From Flavobacteriaceae bacterium (lineage in GTDB: Bacteria > Bacteroidota > Bacteroidia > Flavobacteriales > Flavobacteriaceae), in NCBI GenBank assembly GCA_016780345.1, contig JADHLZ010000003.1, positions 1 through 64,000 of the forward strand: 64,000 nt of DNA, given 5' to 3'. The notes under the pieces were generated by a model that made no database searches, was not told the origin of the DNA, and saw only the letters and a program-made list of their open reading frames with translations. Shown here piece after piece: positions 30,852 to 39,774 of this stretch (positions within the stretch are counted from its first letter, which is position 1; the number at the start of each line of letters is the position of its first letter). The position numbers and the translations under genes are program-made.

Positions 30852-30888
30852 CGTACTAAATTATAAGAAAATTATTATTGTTCTTCAG

Positions 30889-31644
30889 TTAAGCTTTTTT
30901 TTGAGCAGGTATTTCTTCAGCAGCTGGCATTTCTTCTTGAGTAGCTAGAGCTTCTTCTGCAGCAGGTGTTTCTTCAGCAGCTGGCACTTCTTCTTGAGTA
31001 GCTAGAGTTTCTTCTGCAGCAGGTGTTTCTTCAGCAGCTGGCACTTCTTCTTGAGTAGCTAGAGTTTCTTCTGCAGCAGGTGTTTCTTCAGCAGCTGGCA
31101 TTTCTTCTTGAGTAGCTAGAGCTTCTTCTGCAGCAGGTGTTTCTTCAGCAGCAGGTATTTGTTCAGAAGCTGGCACTTCTTCTTGAGTAGCGAGAGATTC
31201 TTCAGTTTTTGCCTTTCTTTTGGCACTGGCTTCCTTTTCTAAATCTAAAGCTTTCTTTTTCTGTAGTTGAGCTTCTTTTTCAAGTGAAGATTTTTTATTG
31301 TTAATAGAAGAAGACTTTTCAGATAACCACTCTTGGTATTTTTCTTCTGCTTGTTCTTCTGTTAAAGCACCTTTAATTACACCATTTTTTAAATGATTTT
31401 TTAAAAGTACACCTTTGTATGAAAGAATATTTCTTGCTGTATCTGTTGGTTGGGCTCCAAATTGAAGCCATTTCACTGATTCATCTATGTTGAGTTCGAT
31501 TGAGGCAGGATTTGTGTTGGGATTATAAGTTCCTAGTTTTTGTAAAAATCTTCCATCTCTTTTAGATCTAGCATCTGCAGCAACAATCCAAAAAAATGCC
31601 TTACCTTTTTTACCGTGTCTTTGAAGTCGAATTTTTACTGACAT
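30889..31644 (-). CDS. rpsP: 30S ribosomal protein bS16 with long repetitive A/E/P/T-rich C-terminal extension
   Basis: '[44 protein letters not shown]' then repeats of [19 protein letters not shown]. Confidence 0.95.
   Translation of the reverse strand: MSVKIRLQRHGKKGKAFFWIVAADARSKRDGRFLQKLGTYNPNTNPASIELNIDESVKWLQFGAQPTDTARNILSYKGVLLKNHLKNGVIKGALTEEQAEEKYQEWLSEKSSSINNKKSSLEKEAQLQKKKALDLEKEASAKRKAKTEESLATQEEVPASEQIPAAEETPAAEEALATQEEMPAAEETPAAEETLATQEEVPAAEETPAAEETLATQEEVPAAEETPAAEEALATQEEMPAAEEIPAQKKA
30905..31198 (-). repeat. 57-bp (19-aa) in-frame tandem repeat array inside rpsP 3' end
   Basis: TTGAGTAGC motif recurs at 30937, 30994, 31051 and 31108 (exact 57-bp period), then at 31183 (75 bp = 57+18). 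Confidence 0.93.
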
Positions 31645-31691
31645 ATCATATTAAATTTTAGAGGTTCAAAACCTTTGTTATTAATGAGGTG

Positions 31692-31722
31692 CAAATGTAA
31701 ATTTTTTTTTCAAACTAGCAAA
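31692..31722 (-). promoter_or_regulatory. Bacteroidetes-type promoter TTTG-N19-TACATTTG for rpsP-rimM-rluF
   Basis: Minus-strand TTTG (31722-31719), 19-nt spacer, TACATTTG (31699-31692), ~48 bp before the rpsP ATG. Confidence 0.65.
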
Positions 31723-31817
31723 TTTTAAATTTTTTATTAACGTTGATAACTTAGTGCAAATCATTAAGAATTAAGCAAAAAGATAGTTATTTTTAACTAT
31801 TCAAATCTGTTTTTTTA

Positions 31818-34800
31818 ATGTATTTAATATTTGATACTGAAACTACTGGACTTCCTAAGAAATGGAATGCACCAATCACTGATTCGGAAAATTGGCCAAG
31901 ATGTGTTCAATTGGCTTGGCAGTTGCACGACTCAAAAGGAAATATTGTATCAAATTATAGTTATCTAATTAAACCAGAAAATTTTAATATTCCATTTGAA
32001 TCTGAACAAATCCATGGTATTTCTACTGAGCTTGCAAAAACTATTGGAATTAGTTTGAATGAAGCTTTAGATAAATTTATTAATGACTTAAATAAAGCTG
32101 GTTTTATAATAGGTCACAATGTAAAGTTTGATTTAAATATTATTGGAGCAGAATTACATAGATTACAATCTAATTTCAATTTATTTGAAAAGGATGTACT
32201 GGATACTTGTACTGAACTTACGGCTAATTTTTGTAAAATTCCTGGAGGAAGAAGAGGTAAATTTAAATTTCCAACCTTAATTGAAATTTATTCTTTTCTG
32301 TTTAATCAAGATTTTAGTGAAGCACACAATGCATCTGCTGATGTAGAGGCAACAGCTAGAGTTTTTTTTGAATTAGTTAGAATTGGAGTTTTAAATCAAA
32401 CTGTTTTTAAAGGATATCATGAACTTTCACAAGCACTTAAAAAATTTGATAAAACAAAAGTTCAATTATATGATATAAAACATTTAAATCTCAAAAAAGA
32501 ATCAAAAAAAATTATTAATAAAATCTCAATAGAAAGTGAAAAGGAAATAAAATTAAATGATTTAATTCCTAATGATTTAAAAGATGTTCCATTTGCACAT
32601 TTACATAACAATACACAATTTTCTATTTTGCAATCAACCTCTAGAATAGTAAACCTTGTGAAAAAGGCAGGTAATAGTAATATGTCAGCAATTGCTATAA
32701 CTGACAAAGGAAATATGATGGGATGTTTTCATTTTATTAAAGCTATAAAAAGCTACAATGAATCAATAATTGATGAGCCAAATAAGAATAAGATTAAACC
32801 TATTATAGGTTGTGAACTTAATGTATGTGTCAACCATAAAGACAAATCAAATAGAGATGATGGATATCAAATTGTTTTTTTAGCAAAAAATAAAAATGGA
32901 TATAAAAATTTGTCAAAGATGTGTTCAATTGGATACACTGACGGATTTTATTATGTTCCCCGTGTTGATAAAGAAATTATTGAAAAGTATAAATCAGATT
33001 TAATTGTACTTTCTGGAAACATGTATGGAGAGGTTGCTAGTAAAATTTTAAATGTTGGGGAATTACAGGCTGAGAAGTCTTTAATATATTGGAAAAATTT
33101 GTTTAAAGACGATTTCTATATAGAAATGATGAGACATGGACAAGAAGATGAAAACAGAGTTAATGATATTCTTTTAAATTTTTCTGTAAAACATAAAATC
33201 AAAATTATACCAACTAATAACTCTTTTTATTTAAATAAAGAAGATGCCAATGCTCATGATATTTTATTGTGTGTTAAGGATGGAGAAAAGCAATCAACTC
33301 CTATTGGTAGAGGAAGAGGTTTTAGATATGGATTACAAAATCAGGAATATTATTTCAAGTCTTCAAGTGAGATGAAGCTTTTATTTAAAGATCGACCAGA
33401 TTTTATTTTAAATATTTCTGAGATAGTTGAAAAGGTTGAACTATTTGATTTAGAAAGAGAGGTATTACTTCCAAAATTTAAAATTCCTGAAGATTTTAAA
33501 AATGATAATAAAAATGATTTAGAAAATGAATATCTAAAATTTTTAACTTTTGAGGGTGCAAAGAAACATTACTCAGAAATTGATCAAGATTTAAATGATC
33601 GCATATTATTTGAATTAAATGTTATTAAAAATTCTGGATACCCAGGATATTTTTTGATTGTTCAAGATTTGATAAAAGCTGCTATTAGAATGGGAGTTTC
33701 TGTAGGTCCTGGAAGAGGATCAGCCGCAGGTTCTGTAGTTGCTTACTGTCTTGGCATCACAAAAATTGATCCAATAAAGTATGATTTACTTTTTGAGAGA
33801 TTTTTAAATCCAGATAGGGTTAGTATGCCAGATATCGATATTGATTTTGATGATGAAGGTAGAAATAAAGTAATTGATTATGTAATTGAAAAGTATGGTT
33901 CCAATCAAGTTGCACAAATTATTACATATGGTAAAATGGCTGCCAAGTCATCAATTAGAGATACTGCAAGAGTTTTAGATCTTTCATTAAGTGATGCTGA
34001 TAGGATTGCAAAGCTAGTTCCTAATCTAAAATTGAAAGATATATTTGAAAAAGACGAAAAAAAACTCAGTGATGATCTTAGATCTGAGGATTATTCTAAT
34101 GTTTTGGAACTAAAAGCACTTTCAGGTGGCAATGATTTACAAGCAGAAACTATTAACCAGGCCAGAATTTTGGAGGGAAGTTTAAGAAATGTTGGAACTC
34201 ATGCTTGTGGAATTATTATAACACCTGACGACATAACCAATTTTGTTCCTATTGCTACAGCTAAAGATTCTGATTTATATGTTACTCAATATGATAATTC
34301 TGTTGTTGAAAGTGCAGGTTTATTAAAAATGGATTTTTTAGGATTAAAAACTTTAACAATAATAAAAGACACTACAAAACTGATTAAATACAAACACAAT
34401 ATTGAAATAGATATAGATTTGCTTCAGCTTGATGATAAAAAAACTTATGAGCTTTTTCAAAGAGGAGAGACTGTTGGAGTTTTCCAGTATGAAAGCGCTG
34501 GGATGCAAAAATATTTAAGAGATCTTAAGCCAACAGTATTTGAAGATTTAATAGCAATGAATGCTTTGTATAGGCCAGGCCCATTGGAATATATACCATC
34601 ATTTGTTAATAGAAAAAATGGTAAAGAAGACATCACTTATGATATTCCAATTATGGAGGAAATATTAAAAGAGACTTATGGTATCACTGTTTATCAAGAA
34701 CAAGTAATGCAGCTTTCACAAAAACTTGCCAATTTTTCAAAGGGTGATGCTGATTTACTTAGGAAAGCTATGGGTAAAAAAATATTTGACTTACTAAGTA

Positions 34801-36146
34801 AATTAAAACCAAAATTTCTGGATGGAGGAGAGTTTAATGGTTATGAAAGAGAAATTTTAGAAAAAGTATGGAAAGACTGGGAGGCTTTTGCCTCATATGC
34901 TTTTAATAAATCTCATTCTACATGTTATGCTCTAATTGCATATCAAACTGCCTATTTGAAAGCCCATTACCCTGCAGAGTATATGGCCGCTGTTTTATCT
35001 AACAATATGAATGATATCAAACAAGTTAGTTTCTTTATGGAAGAATGTAAAAGAATGTCCATTAAAGTATTGGGACCAGACGTTAATGAATCTTTTTACA
35101 AATTTACAGTTAATGATAATAATGCAATTCGATTTGGAATGGGGGCTGTTAAAGGTATTGGATCTGGTGCAGTAAAAACTATAATTGAAGGAAGAAAAGA
35201 CCAAAAGTATAAATCAATTTTTGACCTTACTAAAAAAATAGATTTAAGATCGGCTAATAAAAAGGCTTTTGATAGTTTAGTTTATGCAGGAGGATTTGAT
35301 TCTTTTAAAGGAGTCAACAGAGCTCAATATATGAAAGACAATGGTGATGGAATTACGTTTATTGAAAAAGCTCTAAGATTTGGAGCAAAATTTCAAGAAA
35401 ACAAGAACTCATCTCAGGTTAGTTTATTTGCTGATAGTGAAGAAGTTCAATTACAAGAGCCGGAAATTCCATATTGTAAACCCTGGCCAACTTTAGAAGA
35501 ATTAAAATTGGAAAAAGATGTTGTAGGGATATATATATCAGGTCATCCTCTAGATGATTTTAAGGTTCACTTAGAACATTTTTGTAATGCATCACTTGAG
35601 TTATTAAAAGATTTATCTCTTTTAGTAAATAGAGAACTTAGAATAGGTGGAATAATAGGAGAAGTAGAACATAGAGTATCAAAAAACGGAAAGGGATGGG
35701 CAAGTTTTACTGTTGAAGATTATACAGATTCTTATAATTTTAGAATATTTGGAGAAGAGTACTTAAAGTTTAAACATTTTTTGATTGAAAATAATTTTAT
35801 TTATATGCGATTACTAGTTAAAGAGGGATGGAGAAATAAAGAAACTGGAAAAACTGGTGATTTTAGAATTAGTTTTCTTTCTTTTCAACAACTGCAAGAT
35901 ATACTTGAAAAAAACTCTAAAAAGCTGACTTTACAACTAAGTATTGATGATTTAGACGAAGAAAAATCAAATGAAATTATAAGCTTATTTAAAAAGTTTA
36001 AGGGAAAAAATCAACTGGAGTTTTCATTTTATGAAAACAACGAAAAAATAAAATTGACAATGTTGAGCGATAGTTATAAAATTTCTATAAATGAAGCCTT
36101 AATAACTCAGATAAATGAGAAACGACTTCATTTTAAATTATCATAA
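31818..36146 (+). CDS. dnaE: DNA polymerase III subunit alpha with N-terminal DEDDh 3'-5' exonuclease domain
   Basis: N-terminal 'DTETTG', 'IGHNVKFDLN', 'HNASADVEAT'; PHP region; 'GPGRGSAAGSVVAYCLGI', 'MPDIDIDFDDEGR'. Confidence 0.96.
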   Translation: MYLIFDTETTGLPKKWNAPITDSENWPRCVQLAWQLHDSKGNIVSNYSYLIKPENFNIPFESEQIHGISTELAKTIGISLNEALDKFINDLNKAGFIIGHNVKFDLNIIGAELHRLQSNFNLFEKDVLDTCTELTANFCKIPGGRRGKFKFPTLIEIYSFLFNQDFSEAHNASADVEATARVFFELVRIGVLNQTVFKGYHELSQALKKFDKTKVQLYDIKHLNLKKESKKIINKISIESEKEIKLNDLIPNDLKDVPFAHLHNNTQFSILQSTSRIVNLVKKAGNSNMSAIAITDKGNMMGCFHFIKAIKSYNESIIDEPNKNKIKPIIGCELNVCVNHKDKSNRDDGYQIVFLAKNKNGYKNLSKMCSIGYTDGFYYVPRVDKEIIEKYKSDLIVLSGNMYGEVASKILNVGELQAEKSLIYWKNLFKDDFYIEMMRHGQEDENRVNDILLNFSVKHKIKIIPTNNSFYLNKEDANAHDILLCVKDGEKQSTPIGRGRGFRYGLQNQEYYFKSSSEMKLLFKDRPDFILNISEIVEKVELFDLEREVLLPKFKIPEDFKNDNKNDLENEYLKFLTFEGAKKHYSEIDQDLNDRILFELNVIKNSGYPGYFLIVQDLIKAAIRMGVSVGPGRGSAAGSVVAYCLGITKIDPIKYDLLFERFLNPDRVSMPDIDIDFDDEGRNKVIDYVIEKYGSNQVAQIITYGKMAAKSSIRDTARVLDLSLSDADRIAKLVPNLKLKDIFEKDEKKLSDDLRSEDYSNVLELKALSGGNDLQAETINQARILEGSLRNVGTHACGIIITPDDITNFVPIATAKDSDLYVTQYDNSVVESAGLLKMDFLGLKTLTIIKDTTKLIKYKHNIEIDIDLLQLDDKKTYELFQRGETVGVFQYESAGMQKYLRDLKPTVFEDLIAMNALYRPGPLEYIPSFVNRKNGKEDITYDIPIMEEILKETYGITVYQEQVMQLSQKLANFSKGDADLLRKAMGKKIFDLLSKLKPKFLDGGEFNGYEREILEKVWKDWEAFASYAFNKSHSTCYALIAYQTAYLKAHYPAEYMAAVLSNNMNDIKQVSFFMEECKRMSIKVLGPDVNESFYKFTVNDNNAIRFGMGAVKGIGSGAVKTIIEGRKDQKYKSIFDLTKKIDLRSANKKAFDSLVYAGGFDSFKGVNRAQYMKDNGDGITFIEKALRFGAKFQENKNSSQVSLFADSEEVQLQEPEIPYCKPWPTLEELKLEKDVVGIYISGHPLDDFKVHLEHFCNASLELLKDLSLLVNRELRIGGIIGEVEHRVSKNGKGWASFTVEDYTDSYNFRIFGEEYLKFKHFLIENNFIYMRLLVKEGWRNKETGKTGDFRISFLSFQQLQDILEKNSKKLTLQLSIDDLDEEKSNEIISLFKKFKGKNQLEFSFYENNEKIKLTMLSDSYKISINEALITQINEKRLHFKLS

Positions 36147-36370
36147 TTATACAGCTCGATTAAAAGTTTATGTATTTTCAAAAGTAAAAGAATTGTATTA
36201 TATGTTCTAAAAAATGATTTGAAATCGATTTTATAATGTAGTTTAATTTGAAATTTATTCAGATAAATGCGAGATAACTTGAATTTTTCTAATTATTTTA
36301 ATGATAAGTTTGAATAGTGTTTTTTCTTTAGTTAATTTTGATTCTCTTTTAAAAATTAAATAAAATTAAT

Positions 36371-36688
36371 ATGGCATTAGAAATCACAGATGCAAATTTT
36401 GATGAATTAGTTTTAAAATCTGATAAACCAGTAATGGTTGATTTTTGGGCTGAATGGTGTGGGCCTTGTAGAATGTTAGGTCCGATCATTGAAGAAGTTA
36501 GTAAGGATTATGATGGAAAAGCAGTCGTAGGAAAATTAGATGTTGATTCTAATCAAGAATTTGCTGCTAAGTTTGGAGTAAGAAATATTCCAACTGTTTT
36601 AGTCTTCAAAAATGGTGAATTAGTTAATAGACAAGTTGGCGTCTCACCCAAAAATGTTTACACTGAAAGTTTAGACGCATTACTATAG
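36371..36688 (+). CDS. trxA: Thioredoxin
   Basis: 'VMVDFWAEWCGPCRMLGPIIEEV', 'VRNIPTVLVFKNGE'. Confidence 0.97.
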   Translation: MALEITDANFDELVLKSDKPVMVDFWAEWCGPCRMLGPIIEEVSKDYDGKAVVGKLDVDSNQEFAAKFGVRNIPTVLVFKNGELVNRQVGVSPKNVYTESLDALL

Positions 36689-36699
36689 ATTGTTTTTTA

Positions 36700-36730
36700 T
36701 TTGCGTAATAGAAAATGCAATGTATATTTG
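36700..36730 (+). promoter_or_regulatory. Bacteroidetes-type promoter TTTG-N19-TATATTTG for tRNA-Asp
   Basis: TTTG 36700-36703, TATATTTG 36723-36730, tRNA begins 36745. Confidence 0.65.
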
Positions 36731-36744
36731 CATTCGCTAATGTT

Positions 36745-36818
36745 GGTCTGGTAGTTCAGTTGGTTAGAATACCTGCCTGTCACGCAGGGGGTCGCGGGTT
36801 CGAGTCCCGTCCAGACCG
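36745..36818 (+). tRNA. tRNA-Asp (GTC)
   Basis: Acceptor GGTCTGG/CCAGACC, anticodon loop CTGTCAC, T-arm GCGGGTTCGAGTCCCGT. Confidence 0.96.
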
Positions 36819-36825
36819 CAAAATC

Positions 36826-36850
36826 ATCCTCCAATTTGGGGGATTTTTTG
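36826..36850 (+). terminator. Intrinsic terminator after tRNA-Asp
   Basis: ATCCTCC-AATTT-GGGGGAT then T-run. Confidence 0.75.
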
Positions 36851-36914
36851 TTTTTTTAAAATCAAACTATTTTAATTTAATGACTTTGTTTTTAATATTC
36901 TACAAACAAAAACC

Positions 36915-36922
36915 TATATTTG
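36915..36922 (+). promoter_or_regulatory. Bacteroidetes -7 element TATATTTG upstream of the candidate RNA
   Basis: Exact TAnnTTTG; nearest TTTG (36885-36888) is 26 nt upstream, longer than the usual spacer. Confidence 0.5.
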
Positions 36923-36926
36923 CAAA

Positions 36927-37000
36927 AGTTGTGTTACCTGCTTTATGCAGGAGGTTTGTAGAAAGCCGATGAAGAGCTTTCCTTTTGGGAAGCTTTTTTT
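36927..37000 (+). ncRNA. Candidate structured small RNA or transcriptional attenuator leader (unidentified)
   Basis: Promoter-like element followed by hairpins CCTGC-TTTAT-GCAGG (36937-36951), GGTTT-GTAGA-AAGCC (36953-36967) and an intrinsic terminator AGCTTTCC-TTTT-GGGAAGCT+T-run (36975-37000); no plausible ORF. Confidence 0.5.
36975..37000 (+). terminator. Intrinsic terminator of candidate RNA
   Basis: 8-bp stem with one G-U, TTTT loop, followed by T7. Confidence 0.7.
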
Positions 37001-37049
37001 GTTTGGTTTTGTTTGAATAGGAAGCTAAAATTCTTTAATTTAAAGATGA

Positions 37050-39080
37050 ATGATACATATAGTTGTTTTATTATTAATCTTTTCTTTCAATTCTAATATT
37101 GAAGAGACTAAATTAAATTTATTGCCTTCCGTAAAGTTTAATTCTAAAATAAAAAAGTATTCAAATATTGATCCTGAAGATAAACTTGTAGCATCTTCGA
37201 ATTCTAATTTGCAATTACCAATTTTATATTCTAAAAATATTATTTATGGAGATCTTATGGAATCTGAAATTGAATTTAGTATTGATCCATCAGTTGATTT
37301 ACCAAGTGAAGGCTATTATTTGAAAATTGAAAAGAATAAAATAAAATTAACTGGAAAAGATAAAGCAGGTTTGTTTTACGCTTTTATTACTTTAGATCAA
37401 TTAATTGATGATTCAATTAATAATAAAACTAGTCTTCCAATTTTATCAATCAAAGATTTTCCATCTCTTGCGTTTAGACCAATTCATCTTGATTTAAAAC
37501 ATCACACAGAAAAGCAATCTTATTATTTTGAGTTAATTGATGAGTTAGCAAAACAAAAAATTAATGGAATAATTGTAGAGTTTGAAGACAAGTTAAAATA
37601 CGAATCGAGGCCTGAGGTAGGTTCATCTGATTCTTTTAGCATAGATTGGTGGATACAACTAAGTAATTATGCAAAAGAAAGAAATATTATGATTAATCCT
37701 TTAGTTCAAGGACTTGGACATGCGTCATACATTTTAAAACATAAAAAAAATCAACATTTAAGAGATGATCTTAAAAGTGATTGGGCTTTTAACCCGTTAA
37801 ATCCCCTAACATATAGGTTACAGTTTGATCTTTATTTGGATGCTATAAAGGCAACTCCACATGGAAAATATTTGCATGTGGGAGGTGATGAGGTTAATTT
37901 AATTAAAAGAGATAATAAATCTGAATTAGAATTAAACCTTATTTGGTTAAATAAGGTTTGTGAGTTTGCAGAAAAACATGATAGAATTCCAATTTTTTGG
38001 GACGATATGCCATTAAAGCATGCTGGATTTTGGAATTCACTATTTAATGATAAAATGACTGAAAGTCAAGTTGATGAACTGTGGAATAAAAATGAAATTA
38101 ACTTAATGAAATTCATTGAAAAGTTTCCTAAAAATGCTGTTTACATGAGATGGAATTATCAAAAATCAGATACATATGGAAACTTAAAAGCTATGGATTG
38201 GTATTCAAAAAATGATTTAAAAGTAATGGGTGCTAGTGCAGGTCAAACCAGATGGACTTTAATGCCTCAAAATGAAAGTAATATTTCACAAATAAGATCA
38301 TTTTCTATTAACTCTATTGAAAAAAAATTAGATGGACTGCTTTTAACTTTATGGGACGATGATTCTCCTCACTTTGAGCTTTATAAAAGAGGAATATCTG
38401 CTTTTTCTGAATATAGTTGGTCTGGAAATAATTTATCAATTGCCGAATTTAAATCTAGGTATAGATACAGAACCTTTGGATCTGAGTTTTCAAATTCTAA
38501 ATATGGTTTTATTGATATTCTTGAGAAGCCTGTGGAAATGTGGTTAAATATGCTGCTTTCTGAAAACGGTTGGAGGCCTGGATTATCTAAAAAACAGAAC
38601 CCATTAGAAACAGATATAATAGATTTACCAGATTTAAATAATAAAGGAAATTGGATTAAAAAACACAGTGAAAGAATAAAAAAAGCTAAAAAATCTCTAG
38701 AAATTTCTAAAAAAGTTGATTTGATTATTGATGAGATTCAAAAAAAAGAAGCTAAAAATCAATATGCACTGGATATTTACAAACAAGTTAATCAGTTAAC
38801 CAAATTTTCCTCAGAATTAATATTGAAACTTGAAAAAGTTGATAAAAGTGGAGATTTAAAACACTTATATGGCATTATAGCAGAGTTTGATAAAATGAGG
38901 TCTAAATTTGAAGACGTTTATTCAAAAACCAGAATGATTAATAAGCCAAATGACTACATTTTAGACCAGGATCACCATCATCATCCTGCTAATCAAACTA
39001 TAAATTTTGATTGGCAATTTTTGACAGAAATAATGTTATTAGAAAAAATTAATACAACCTATAATTATGAAAATTTATAA
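37050..39080 (+). CDS. Glycoside hydrolase family 20-like (beta-N-acetylhexosaminidase-type) secreted protein
   Basis: Signal-like N-terminus; N-terminal 'GYYLKIEKNKIKLTGKDKAGLFYAFITLDQL'; catalytic 'YLHVGGDEVNL'; 'PIFWDDM'. Confidence 0.82.
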   Translation: MIHIVVLLLIFSFNSNIEETKLNLLPSVKFNSKIKKYSNIDPEDKLVASSNSNLQLPILYSKNIIYGDLMESEIEFSIDPSVDLPSEGYYLKIEKNKIKLTGKDKAGLFYAFITLDQLIDDSINNKTSLPILSIKDFPSLAFRPIHLDLKHHTEKQSYYFELIDELAKQKINGIIVEFEDKLKYESRPEVGSSDSFSIDWWIQLSNYAKERNIMINPLVQGLGHASYILKHKKNQHLRDDLKSDWAFNPLNPLTYRLQFDLYLDAIKATPHGKYLHVGGDEVNLIKRDNKSELELNLIWLNKVCEFAEKHDRIPIFWDDMPLKHAGFWNSLFNDKMTESQVDELWNKNEINLMKFIEKFPKNAVYMRWNYQKSDTYGNLKAMDWYSKNDLKVMGASAGQTRWTLMPQNESNISQIRSFSINSIEKKLDGLLLTLWDDDSPHFELYKRGISAFSEYSWSGNNLSIAEFKSRYRYRTFGSEFSNSKYGFIDILEKPVEMWLNMLLSENGWRPGLSKKQNPLETDIIDLPDLNNKGNWIKKHSERIKKAKKSLEISKKVDLIIDEIQKKEAKNQYALDIYKQVNQLTKFSSELILKLEKVDKSGDLKHLYGIIAEFDKMRSKFEDVYSKTRMINKPNDYILDQDHHHHPANQTINFDWQFLTEIMLLEKINTTYNYENL

Positions 39081-39774
39081 ACTTTACTTATTAGCAATTG
39101 TTTTTTTTACACAATCTTGCTCAGATGATAAATCAGATTGGATTTATTTATTCGATGGTAAAACAACTGATGGATGGAGAGCCTATAATGGAGACAAAAT
39201 TCCAGAAAAATGGGCAGTAGTTGATGGTGAACTAACCTTCAATACACAATTAAAGTTGGAGGGAGACTGGAAAGGTGGAGGAGATATAATTTATTATAAG
39301 GAACAATTTAAATACTTTGATTTATTTCTTGAATGGAAATTACCAAAAGGTGGTAATAGTGGAGTTTTTTATAATGTTCAAGAGGGATACGATGCACCTT
39401 ATGCAATTGCGCCTGAGTATCAATTATTAGATGATGATGGTTGGGAAGAAATAAACAATTCAAAACTTGAAGAATGGCAAAAAGCAGGTGCAAATTATGC
39501 TATGCACAAGGCTGATGTAAAAAAGAAAAAATTAAATCCTGCAGGCCATTGGAATTCATCAAGAATTGTTTACTCTGAAAACAAAGTTCAACATTGGTTA
39601 AATGGAGAATTGATATTAGAATTTGAACCCTATTCAGAGAACTGGTTCAAAAAAAGGAATTCAGGTAAATGGGACGGTTATCCAAATTATGGAAAATATA
39701 GGCAAGGATATATTGCACTTCAAGACCACGATTCTCCAATATGGTTTAGAAATATTAAAATCAAAAAATTATAA
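39067..39774 (+). CDS. DUF1080 family protein (3-keto-disaccharide hydrolase-like), lipoprotein
   Basis: 'WIYLFDGKTTDGWRAYNGDKIPEKWAVVDGEL', 'FDLFLEWKLPKGGNSGVFYNV', 'GYIALQDHDSPIWFRNIKI'. Confidence 0.92.
   Translation: MKIYKLYLLAIVFFTQSCSDDKSDWIYLFDGKTTDGWRAYNGDKIPEKWAVVDGELTFNTQLKLEGDWKGGGDIIYYKEQFKYFDLFLEWKLPKGGNSGVFYNVQEGYDAPYAIAPEYQLLDDDGWEEINNSKLEEWQKAGANYAMHKADVKKKKLNPAGHWNSSRIVYSENKVQHWLNGELILEFEPYSENWFKKRNSGKWDGYPNYGKYRQGYIALQDHDSPIWFRNIKIKKL

Noticed and set aside
30905-31198. Regular repeat array as possible CRISPR
   Set aside because: Units are contiguous with no unique spacers, in frame within rpsP; it is a coding tandem repeat.
36715-36972. 85-aa plus-strand ORF
   Set aside because: Translates tRNA-Asp and the candidate RNA region (GLVVQLVRIPACHAGGRGFESRPD is translated tRNA); not a real protein.
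36961-36975. AGCCGATGAAG resembles the 5' region of 23S rRNA (..AGGCGATGAAGGACG)
   Set aside because: Match is only ~11 nt with no surrounding rRNA similarity; treated as coincidence.
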